A stretch of 64,000 nucleotides of DNA, taken from positions 952,001 to 1,016,000 of the forward strand of contig NW_022145607.1 of assembly GCF_000002235.5 (NCBI RefSeq). The letters run 5' to 3'. The DNA is from Strongylocentrotus purpuratus. Its lineage: Eukaryota; Echinodermata; Echinoidea; Camarodonta; Strongylocentrotidae. This document shows, in pieces, positions 36,237 to 46,600 of the stretch. The position numbers were made by a program, and so were the translations under genes. Within the stretch, counting starts at the first letter, position 1. Each line of letters opens with the position of its first letter. The notes under the pieces were generated by a model. That model saw only the letters and a program-made list of their open reading frames with translations. It was not told where the DNA came from and did no database searches.

Positions 36237-37204
36237 GAGAAAACCATAACGTGAAAAGCTTATACTAAAAGCTTTACGATGGGTCGGGGGCAGGGTGTGG
36301 TGGTTGCAGCTCTCCCCTCCCCACCCTACAGTTTGAAATATTCCTATCAATAGTATATCAGCTTATATTCAGGCAGCGAGATCGATGCGCGAGTTTGCAA
36401 GTCTGTATCCTATCACAAATGATTAAATAAAAGTCTTATCACATTAAGATGTTTTTTCGGCTCGACCGCAATATTTCATAACCTGGAACATTTGATATTC
36501 AGGCAAAGGGTGTAAGCCCCCTTGCCAAACATGTGCCTGTAAAGCTGTATGATTCTGGAAAAGTCTAAATAATATTATTCCGTAAGTTTCCCAGTTCACA
36601 GGCACAAACCCTTGTTGTTCTACGTACAGTGACTGTAAAATGAGACTACAATATGTACTGTATTTAAGCTGCTGTGTTATACAGCCAGAGACCGAGACAT
36701 CTAGGCTCTGCTTAAGACTTTAGGATTGCGGCAGAGTGTCAAATGAGAGTCTGTGCTAGCAGGCTATACATTATGGTACAGACCTCAACACAGTTGAAGT
36801 TGACAGTCGAAATCGATGATAGGACCAAAGAACATTGGTATTTACTTGTATTTATTCTTCATTCATAATAATTGGAACGGCAAATTACCAATAGCTGGGA
36901 TCAGATTCCCAAATCCCTGCGTTGCCCCCCCCCCCTTTTTGGGGGGTGCTTTTTCTCACTCCCCCTCTCCCTCTCTCTCTCTCTTTCTATATTGCTCTCT
37001 TTCTCTGTCGCTGTTAAACTCCCCAATCTACAGTACTCTCCCAGATAGCTAGATCGGGCCAAATATATGATTTGCATCACAATGGTTTTTTCCAACTGAT
37101 TAAGCAATAAATATGTATTGAAATATATGCTGCATGGCTATGACGATGACTTTGCAAAGCATTTCATGCGAAAAGTTTCGTTTTTGGGTGCGCCAAGAGG
37201 AAAT

Positions 37205-37235
<31 letters not shown>

Positions 37236-37894
37236 TACACTACACCACGTACATTTCTGTACTACTACTAAGTAGATTTATGCACCGCTGTGCTTTTCAT
37301 TATCAAAGTCATTGTATCTTGGGTTATACATGGGACTCGGATTATGGATAATAACATATTTCTGCAAACGGTATCTGTATTGAGAATAATTTCTGGGGCG
37401 AATATGCATTGCGTGTTTCGACACATAGTGCCAATAGCGGATTTGCCACTATAAGAACACTACCCCTCCTGTTTCTGATCGTGCGCAATATAAGTATTTC
37501 AACCTCATTTTGTTTCTTCATCACGTTCAAGAACAAACCTTTCAAGTGAGTTGTTACCTGTTACTTTGACTGAAATTTGAACAAGATACACGTGGACCTT
37601 GGTAGCTGGGATACATTCAGTTCATACATACATACATACAATTGTCTTTTATATAGCGCAACATCCAACGAATTGCTCGAAGCGCTTTACAGAAATAATT
37701 AAGCAAACGGTAAGCTTCCACGTTAAAATTCTCATGAGAATATTAAATATAGCGATGACTCTTTTACAAACAATTCTAAGTGTAAATTGTAATTTTCATT
37801 ATTTCGGATTTGAAATATATTTTTTCGCTATCAAAGATGCTCAGTAGATTACAGTAGATGATTCGATTTAAAATGTTAAAAAGATAATGAGGTC
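36237..37894 (+). repeat. Array unit 6 (last copy)
   Basis: Starts like unit 5 and continues into the same module as unit 2 (IGPKNIGIYLYLFFIHNNWNG in one frame of both). It includes a (CA)n run at about 37206-37230 and a small SINE-tail-like insert at about 37632-37694 (TATATAGCGC..AAGCGCTTTACAG). It ends in the LINE fragment. Confidence 0.7.
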
Positions 37895-38816
37895 AATCTA
37901 TGTATAACAAAGAAGAAACCAAAGATTCAATAACAATCAAACTTGGTATTGTAAATATTCAGAGAGTTTCTTGGGTGTTATTATTGATGATGAATTCTCT
38001 TGGTCAAATCATGTTGGTGACATATGCAACAAATTGTATAAAAGTATTGGTGTCATGTTCAGATTGACATCTCTCCCTAAATGTATTTCCAAAATGATAT
38101 ACTATATATATGCAATTTTGTACCCTTACTCTATGATGTTATTGTCTGGGGGCAATGCTGCTTTAATTCATCAAGATAGATTGTTTAAATTACAAAAACG
38201 TGCAATAAAAATTATTAATCATTCTTCTTTTCTTGCCCATACCAATCCAATATTCTTACAGGCAGGTGTTTCTTTTAATGTCATTACAATCTTCTTCCTG
38301 ATTTCATTTCCAAATTGTTTATACTAAACTGAAATATTCATAGTTATAATACTAGAAATGCTCAGAATTTTCATTTGCTATTGACTCGTACAGTACTAAA
38401 CCAAAACACAATAATTTTCCAAGGACCGTTTCTGTGGAACACTCTACCTCATTACATACATAATTCTGCTAGTGTAAATGTATTTATACGTAGGTATAAT
38501 ATATTTATTTTTGTTAAATTTATCATTTGAGTTCTAGACATATTTTATTTGTCTGTACGTTTGTTGTCTTGATTTGTGTATTATATAATGTTTAGTAACG
38601 AATATATTTCATTTTGTTTAATTATAAAAAAAGGGTCAACCTTTATACAAGAATTATGTTTCCTTTCAGATTGCAACCTATTCAGTTTATTTTATGTCCT
38701 TGTCCAATATGTTCTTAATGTGTATTTTATGTTATATAGCTGATTGTTATATGTAATGTTGTCTTTTTAACTGAATGAAATAAAATTGAATTGAAATTGA
38801 ATCAAATGACTGGAAA
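37895..38816 (+). mobile_element. LINE 3' fragment (RT thumb, 3' UTR and tail)
   Basis: Encodes FLGVIIDDEFSWSNHV and LFKLQKRAIKIINHSSFLAH, then degenerates. The 3' UTR runs to an AATAAAATTGAATTGAAATT tail at about 38779-38800. It is the longer sister of the fragment at 22500-22880; both sit at the same place relative to the unit, so the LINE inserted before that module was copied. Confidence 0.75.
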
Positions 38817-39404
38817 TAGATTACAGATTATAAAAGTCCGTTTGAACCTACCTACACAGAATGATTGCAATGTTACTTAAGATACCATGATTACTATGTG
38901 CAGTCAGCAATGTACTATTTATAACGCATACACGCTTATCGGAAGTTACCCAGACAGTTATATCCTTACTGTATTGAACTTTGCATGGTCCGCCGGTATA
39001 ATGTGCACAGCTAGCATAACATCAGAGGTCCATGCTGTTGTGACCATTATTATTTGTATTACTTATAATAGTAATCATGGCATTACAATGGCATTACAAT
39101 CCATCGCGAGTGCCTTAATTGCACCCTCCTCAAAACCATACATTCCCCTTACCCCCTGAACCGTTAAGGTGACACTACACAACCCCGAGCAGCTGTGTGC
39201 TACGGCTGCGTGTATAGCTGTGTACGGCGCCACACTGCGCTTTAAGACTACCACAAGAAGCCTGTGCGATGTTCGCAAAATGCCCGTCTCGCTCCACATG
39301 CCACGTGCATTAAACAAAAACACACAGGGATTTTCTTCGAAATGCCCCCCCCCCCCCCCACTCCGGGTGAACGGAGGGATACCATGCGTGTTCCCAAATC
39401 CTCC
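38817..39404. other. Spacer between the array and foldback 3
   Basis: Contains a GC-richer patch at about 39170-39310 and a C-run at 39346-39360. Open frames here are short, overlap on both strands, and match nothing I recognise. Confidence 0.4.
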
Positions 39405-39467
39405 GGCTCGTAACAAAAGAAAAATGTCTACCCGTATTGACTTTACACACCGGACTTATGCTGAAAG
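39405..39467 (+). repeat. Left copy of a 63-bp direct repeat flanking foldback 3
   Basis: GGCTCGTAACAAAAG through GTATTGACTTTACACACC to CTTATGCTGA is repeated at 42150-42213 with small differences, in direct orientation on the far side of the foldback. Confidence 0.8.
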
Positions 39468-39486
39468 GGGGGGGGGGGGGGGGGGG

Positions 39487-42133
39487 TGTTACACCCACAA
39501 ATGTAATAACGCCCACAAATGTAATAACGCCCACAAATGTAATAACACTTTACCCACAAATGTAATAACACCCACAAATGTAATAACACTTTACCCACAA
39601 ATGAAATAATTTCACCCACAAATGTAATAATTTTGAATTGCCCACAAATGTAATAATGACTTACCCACAAATGTAATAAATTTGAAGTAATATTTTGTCG
39701 AATTTGTTCAAAACTAAAACCCTGTAATAAAGCATGGGTATAGCGCAGTCTTTACTCCAGACCCGGTTATTTCAAAAAATTAAAAAATCTTCAAAACTAA
39801 GACCCCATAATCCTTTTCCTGTGGAATAACATGAGAATCGAGCGTAGTCTTTCCTCCAGACACGGTTTTTCAAAAGTAAAAAAAAAAAAAAAAAAAACTT
39901 TTAAACTAAGACCCCACCATCTTCCAAACTAAGACCCGGTAATAAAGCATGGGTTTAGAGCGTAGTTTTTCTTCCAGACCCGGTTATTTCAAAACTTTTT
40001 AAAAATCTTCAAAACTAAGACCCCATCATCTTATTCCTGTGGAAGAACATGAGTATTGAGCGTAGTCTTTCCTCCAGACCCGGTTATTCAAAAGTTAAAA
40101 AACAAACAAAAAAAAACAAGAAAAAAAAACAAAGAAAAAACCTTTTAAACTAAGACCCCTCCATCTTCCAAATTAAGACCCAGTCATCATTTCAGACTTG
40201 TTCTTGTTTAAATAGCTGCTCGAGTGTTTCAGAAGTAGGGAAAACTGTAATATAAATGTGTTTTGTTTGTATTTGCCTTTGAATAAATTTCGTTCTCATG
40301 AATTCACACCGTGTACCGCGTACCAATTGGTAGTATTCAGTATAAGTAATTGATACGTTCATCACATGAAGAAAGGTAATTCATTCACGCACTCATGAAA
40401 ATATAACATCGCAATCCAACGTTTCAATGTCACTTATGGCGTACATATATATATATATATATATTATGTTACATATCGTGAACATATTTCATAATCACAT
40501 GCATAAAACAATCAGCGTCAATATTTAAATACATTTAAGGTCACTCATTCGATTACTTTTTTTTTCTACGAACGTTGAATTCCAGGATCTTTGTGGGCGT
40601 TAGAATATTTACATGATTAAAAAATCGTCGACGGTCAACGAACCATCGAATCGGTCCCTCCTCTGTGTGTTATATATATGGACCATTTTGACTGATTCGT
40701 CAGTTCGTGTGACCGCCGACCAATCATTTATTTGTGACGTGTTGTATCCACATATGTAATAATGTAATTTATTTTTAAATGAAAAAAAAGAGGAATAAGA
40801 TGGTGGGTCTTAGTTTCGAAGATTTGTTTAAATTTCTATTTCTTTTGAAATAACCGGGTCTGGAGGAAAGACTACGCTCTATACCCATGTTATTCCACAG
40901 GAATGAGATGGTGAGGTCTTAGTTTGAAGATTGTTCATTTTGTTTTAAATAACCGAGTCTGAAGTAAAGACTACGCTCTTATCCCATGCTTTATTACCGG
41001 GTCTTAATTTGGAAGATGGAGGGGTCTTAGTTTAAAAGGTTTTTTCTTTGTTTTGTTTTGTTTTGTTTTGATTTTTTTTTCAAAAACTTTTGAATAACCG
41101 GGTCTGGAGGAAAGACTACACTCAATACTCATGTTCGGCGTAAATATTCACAATTGAATGACACACGCCCTTAAAACTAAAACAACAACAATTCTTCCAC
41201 AGGAATAAGATGATGGGGTCTTATTTTTGCGGATTTTTAAAAAGTTTTGAAATAACCGGGTCTGGAAGAAAAACTACGCTCTAACCCCATGCTTTATTAC
41301 CGGGTCTTAGTTTGGAAGATGGTGGGGTCTTATTTTAAACGTTTTTTTTTTTTTTTTTAACTTTTGAATAACCGTGTCTGGAGGAAAGATTACGCTCGAT
41401 TCTCATGTTATTCCACAGGAAAAAGGATTATGGGGTCTTAGATTTGAAGATTATTTAATTTTTTGAAATAACCGGGTCTGGAGTAAAGACTGCGCTATAC
41501 CCATGCTTTATTACAGGGTTTTAGTTTTGAACAAATTCGACAAAATATCACTTCAAATTTATTACTGTTATACATTTGTGGGTAAAGTCATTATTACATT
41601 TGTGGGTGATTCGAAATTATTACTTTTGTGGGTAAAGTGGTTATTACATTTGTGGGCGAAATTATTACATTTGTGGGTAAAGTGTTATTACATTTGTGGG
41701 TAAGGTGTTGTTACATTTGTGGGCGTTATTACATTTGTGGGCGTTATTACATGTGTGGGTGTAACACCCCCATTTGTGGTTGATTCAAAATTATTACATT
41801 TGTGGGTAAAAGTGGTTATTACATTTGTGGGTGAAATTATTACATTTTTGGGTAAAGTGTTATTACATTTGTGGGTGTTATTACATTTGTAGGTAAAGTG
41901 TTATTACATTTGTGGGCGTTATTACATTTGTGGGTGTAACACCCCCATTTGTGGTTGATTCAAAATTATTACATTTGTGGGTAAAGTGGTTATTACATTT
42001 GTGGGTGAAATTATTACATTTGTGGGTAGAGTGTTATTACATTTGTGGGTGTTATTACATTCGTGGGTAAAGTGTTATTACATTTGTGGGCGTTATTACA
42101 TTTGTGGGCGTTATTACATTTGTGGGTGTGACA
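39487..42133. mobile_element. Foldback element 3: short tandem-repeat outer domains, 110-bp inner sub-repeats
   Basis: The left end starts TGTTACACCCACAAATG; the right end is its inverse, CATTTGTGGGTGTGACA. The left outer domain (about 39487-39680) is tandem CCCACAAATGTAATAAC units, 18-23 bp apart. The right outer domain (about 41565-42133) is their inverse, expanded into three superblocks of roughly 180 bp. The inner domains (about 39681-40200 and 40790-41560) are inverted too, made of about 110-bp units with CTAAGACCC and CCAGACCCGGTTA. The unique loop is about 40200-40790. This layout resembles the modular TU foldback elements described in sea urchin. G-runs flank both ends, which obscures any target duplication. 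No protein is encoded. Confidence 0.85.
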
Positions 42134-42149
42134 GGGGGGATGCTGAAAA

Positions 42150-42213
42150 GGCTCGTATAACAAAAGCAAAAGGTCTACCCGTATTGACTTTACACACCGG
42201 ACTTATGCTGACA
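42150..42213 (+). repeat. Right copy of the 63-bp direct repeat
   Basis: Partner of 39405-39467, with a 2-bp insertion and a few substitutions. Too long for an ordinary transposon target duplication. Confidence 0.8.
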
Positions 42214-42834
42214 AAAGGCGGGGTGCTGGGAACACGCTGCGTACCCTAAATAACACTGAGGGGGAGGGGGGGGGGGGGCGGCGGTCGAAATGGACCAGAC
42301 GCAGATAGCTGCACTTGTCTTTCCTGACAATGATTCTGATTATTTTGCTTGCCATGAAAGAGAAAATGTATTTTCCGTTTTCCATTTGTATCAGAAGTAT
42401 CAGCGGCATTGTGTTGCAGGCACAGACACGTACACATACATACAAACAACACGCGCACATAATACACACCCACTAACCAGTATGCTCCATTGTAGCTCTG
42501 TTTTACTCTGTCTAATTTGTCTGACATCATGTATTTGAAAATATTCAGCATTTGCCATGATAGCTTCAGGACATTTTTCCCGTTTTCCCGGTGGTAGTTG
42601 TCTCGAGGGGATTGCGGAATATAAAGAGTTGTGCAAATTTACATTAAAGCACCATGCATTAAATTGACTTTCAAAGATGAGATATTATGTAATTTAAAAT
42701 CAATACGTATTCCATACATGGCATGTTAAGATAAATCCGTACAAAGATTTGACACTATTTTCTTATACAAAGTCATGTTGCCCGTCTCATGAACTAACTC
42801 TGCATTAATTTTTTTTCTCTCTTGAATAACATAG
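42214..42834. other. Region upstream of the NLR leader exon
   Basis: A G-run at about 42260-42280, then ordinary A+T-rich sequence, ending in the pyrimidine tract and ACATAG acceptor before 42835. Any 5' UTR exon or promoter of the NLR could lie here or further upstream; I cannot point to a start site. Confidence 0.35.
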
Positions 42835-43632
42835 TATCCTGATGTCACCATGCCTGTGTCTCTTGGTGAATGGCGTGTCAGGATCGGCACGTTTATGCGA
42901 CGTCGGAGGAAAGAATATGACTACCACTACTTTTGGAGGAAACTCCACAACTTAATTAAAAAACACAAGAATGCTGAGCCACCCAAAGAAAACAACAATC
43001 CTGAGAGTAACAGCTCATCTCGCACTGGCTCTTCGCCCGATGCGAATAGATCTCCAAGCAACACGGCCCGTCAGTCTGCATCTTCTGCTCAAACAGGGTC
43101 TTCACGTGACGTCAACAATGGCAAAGGTAACGCAAGCTCACCGACTCTCTCACAATCTGACGGCCCAATGTGTGATACTGTCAAGGAGAGTGGATTCCCG
43201 TGCGATGTAAATAACCCCGGTCATAACGATGTCTCTCACTCTGAGTCTTCATGTGCTGAAAACAGTGGTTCTTCAATTGAAAAAGAGACCAACCCTGTCC
43301 CTGATTCCACGGATGTGACAATTCCAGTTCCCCAACCCTGTGTAGAAGACGAAATGGACAATAAAGACATAACTCTTAATCTCATGTCACATGAATACAC
43401 CCCGAAATCCGCCCAAATAAGTAAAACAGACAAACCTGAAGTTGACACATCAGAGTCGCACTCACATGTAGTACCTGCAGACGTTCATGGTGAGACAGAT
43501 CGTATCAATCGAGAGAAGGAGGAAACATCAGACTCTGCACCGTCGGGGATAGAGGACCAATCATCGGACCTATCACCTAAACACAGACTAGATACCACGA
43601 ATAATACCGACCAAAGAACATCATCCATCAGG
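42835..43632 (+). CDS. NLR exon 1: low-complexity leader (possible separate protein)
   Basis: Follows a pyrimidine tract and ATAG acceptor. An ATG at 42850 has a good context (GTCACCATG), and the frame is also open upstream to 42835, so this may be an internal exon. The N-terminus is basic and aromatic (SLGEWRVRIGTFMRRRRKEY, then FWRKLHNLIKKHK). The remaining roughly 215 residues are Ser/Asn/Asp/Thr-rich with no folded look. It ends AGG before GTATGA, phase 0, which joins in frame to exon 2. The weak donor leaves room for another gene model. No function recognised. Confidence 0.55.
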
Positions 43633-46600
43633 GTATGATTAATAACCTCACTACTCACATAAAAACATCAAAGAAAGAAAAACAAAACAGTGAGAAAAAC
43701 ATGCGAACAATAAATCGGAATAAAAAAAAACGTATAAAACAATTTTTTTTGTAAACGGGGCTTAAACCAGAACAGGTAGCTAGGCAAATTGGAGCTATTA
43801 TAGAGGACAGCTTATCTAAATTTGCTGTGAAAAGTGTAGGTTTGACGTTTGTGACAACCGTAAATAGTGGTAAAATTGCTCTTAACCCTTTTCACAGAAT
43901 TCATGTACTCCCGTGATTCTACATGTTTTTTCTTCAAATAATGTCTGATTATTCTTTTGAAAATTGGAAGTAACGGAATATCTCGAATTGTCTGCCCATC
44001 TTGTCCAATGGCTACATAAACATCCTTCTATCATCTGTCAGCGCTATTTGTTGTATTATAAATTCAAGAATAAACTAGAAACCATTGATAAAAAATCCCC
44101 GCCAGAAATGCACTGTGGCGCAATGATGTTATCTCAGTATAGCATGTATATAGTTTACAGAGTTAAAATTGTGTCATCTATTCGTAATTTCTTTCTTCAT
44201 TCTTAGGAAGTAACGGAGTATCATGAATCCCCGATCTATCCGGTCCTCGGATCAGGGACAACCAGCTGTGAAGCAGATGAAATGAAAGGGAATGACTGTC
44301 CAGACATGACCAACATACTTCTATTGAGATCCGGTGATGTAGAACTAAACCCTGGCCCAAATGATAAGTAAGCACAATGAAAGAGCGACTTTGGTCCTTA
44401 TTCTGTTAATTGAGGTACGCCCGACCCTTGATAGGAGATCACGTTTAAAGATAAACTTCATTAAACTTCAGACTAATTTCCATTTTAAACCTGATTATGA
44501 ACTAAAGTTTTAACTCACCAGGAGGTTTAAATTTTGGCAGAATACGGGCCAATGAATTTGTTGGTAAAAAACTTAATTGGAATATACCAATTGATCAATG
44601 AAAGCAAATGGTGACAGTAGAAGTTTCGCGTATTTCCGTCATGTTAACAGGTCCATATTTTGCAATATTTTTAGAGTGCTTGCATTCTAGCAAATGTTGG
44701 AAAATGTTTTAATACAATGCAAATAAGGGTATTCACTCGAGATGATAATCGAAGGAAAGTTCTTTGATTATAAAACCTCACAAATATATGTAAGCTGTAT
44801 ATTATTATTTTTTCTTTTGTCTAATGATTTAGACTTGGGAACCTGACCGACCTCGAACTATATCTCCTTGCTGACAATATGGATCCATCAGATTTCAGGA
44901 AGGTCGGGCTAGCTTTGGGATTCACTGAGGCTGAACTAAGTCGGTTTGAGAAAGATCAGATGGGCAACACTCTGTATGCTACCTATAAGATGCTTTACGA
45001 ATGGCGGAAGAGAGTACGTGAAAGCGAGGCGAGGGAGACGTTGGTGGTCACGTTGCAACGAATTAAGCTGGTACAGCTTGCTGATAGCGTGCATAAAGGT
45101 ATAGTATTACCAAGAAGTTACCAGCACAATTTCATCGTATGGCTATCATGGAAACGGTATTACGTTTCGGGATAGCCATACGATGAAAATTGTGTGTGTG
45201 GACACGGGGAATATACATGCGTACACAGGCAACGTGATGAATGGTATGCCTAACAAACCAGGAGCGTACCTTTTAAAGTAGACAATCGTTTTAACTTGTT
45301 TTGTTATGAAAAGTACAAGATTATGCACATTTTATACGTCACTTTGCGCAGGACCTCATTTTTTGATCGAAAGGGATTGACATTCTAGCATTGACCTAAA
45401 TAATCCTTTCCTGGAGGACTGATTTCAAGGTACAACGTCAACCCATTACACAATGTGAGAGCCCCTAGGAGAAAAAATGGTTCCCCCTGATCCGAATGAA
45501 AATATAAATAGAGATTTAGGAAATTATTTATTCTGATGATACGATACTGTGCTACATAATTTTCCCCCGTTGTTGTTGTTGCTGCTGATGCTAGTACTGC
45601 TGTTGTGTGATATTAAAACACTGGTCATATTTTCTAGTCATTTTAAAGACAACGTTCTTCACCATCTCATCACAGGTCAGGTTGGTGATCACATACCGTC
45701 CATGACAGAGGAGGAAATCCAACGGGTTGCTGAAGAGGTCAAACACTATTTTGCAATTCATCTATGCCAGATTCAAGCCGATCCACTGAACAATGAACTT
45801 GTACTTGAATTTAAACGTATCTTCACCAATCTAACGTTGATGGAAGAAGACAAAGGTACAAATCTCAAGACACCGCTTCTCTACGACAACCTCCTCAGGA
45901 CCAAAGTCAACGGAACCTATCCCAAACGCTTGCTGGTAGAAGGTGAAGGGGGTGTAGGAAAGACCACTTTTTGCGCCAAGATCGCTTGGGATTGGATCAA
46001 CGGAAAAGGATACCAAGATTTCAAACTGGTTCTTGTCATCCTACTTCGTAAGGCAGAGGCCAGAACTGTTGGAGAGATAGTGAAGTCGTATCTTCCAGAA
46101 GACAATCCGGTTACAGCCAAACAGCTAGACAAGCACATCCTCTCGAATCCGAAAGACGTCTTTCTTGTCCTGGACGGCCTAGATGAGTTTGCTGTCGACC
46201 TTGACAGCAATCAGCAAATCGCCCTGATCACTCTCAATCGTCTGTTCAAGTCAGGGACAGTACTAATCACATCGAGACAATGGAGATCAGATGAGATTAG
46301 GAAGAATGCCGATCTCAGAAAGGTGTTTGCTTTCATTGCTGTGGAAGGTTTCTCTGCTGAAAACCTCTCTTCTTACATCACCAAGTTCTTTCATCCAGAC
46401 GCAGCTTCCTCTGAAGATCTGAGCCAATTCATATCAAACAACGATGTGATCAGAGAGAACATGGCCCCATACCCTATATACACAGCCATGCTGTGTATCA
46501 TGTGGAAAGAGTTTGATGGAGAGCGTCGAGAGGCAATGTCCAAGCTGCAAACATTTTCCCAGCTCTTCAATCAGATGATTGACTTTTTAGTTGATCATTA

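Larger units (their letters stand above)
16275..38816 (+). repeat. Array of seven related 2-3 kb repeat units with nested insertions
   Basis: A landmark block (TTTATCCATCAG followed by GAGAAACC) recurs in the same orientation at about 18140, 20800, 23235, 27960, 33236 and 36208. A second (AATTAGTATCGGGTCTTTGG) recurs at about 16641, 19455, 23795, 29045 and 34768. Between landmarks the order of sub-blocks is the same, including a GA-microsatellite, AACAGTCCGTCTAAATCGG, and in several copies a GTGCCTGT/ACAGGCAC hairpin. Unequal landmark spacing is mainly due to other elements inserted into individual units. The unit encodes no recognised protein. It behaves like a large satellite or a tandemly duplicated non-coding element. 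Confidence 0.85.

Noticed and set aside
39487-39680. Short regularly spaced repeats resembling a CRISPR array
   Set aside because: Repeats are 18-23 bp apart with almost no spacer, are inverted on the far side of the element, and the DNA is animal.
42203-42636. Overlapping open frames on both strands before the NLR
   Set aside because: Mutually overlapping, without splice or homology support, spanning G-runs.
45549-45675. Upstream extension of the NACHT open frame as the protein start
   Set aside because: The DEATH exon joins in phase at 45676 after a good acceptor; the extra 127 bp are intron reading.
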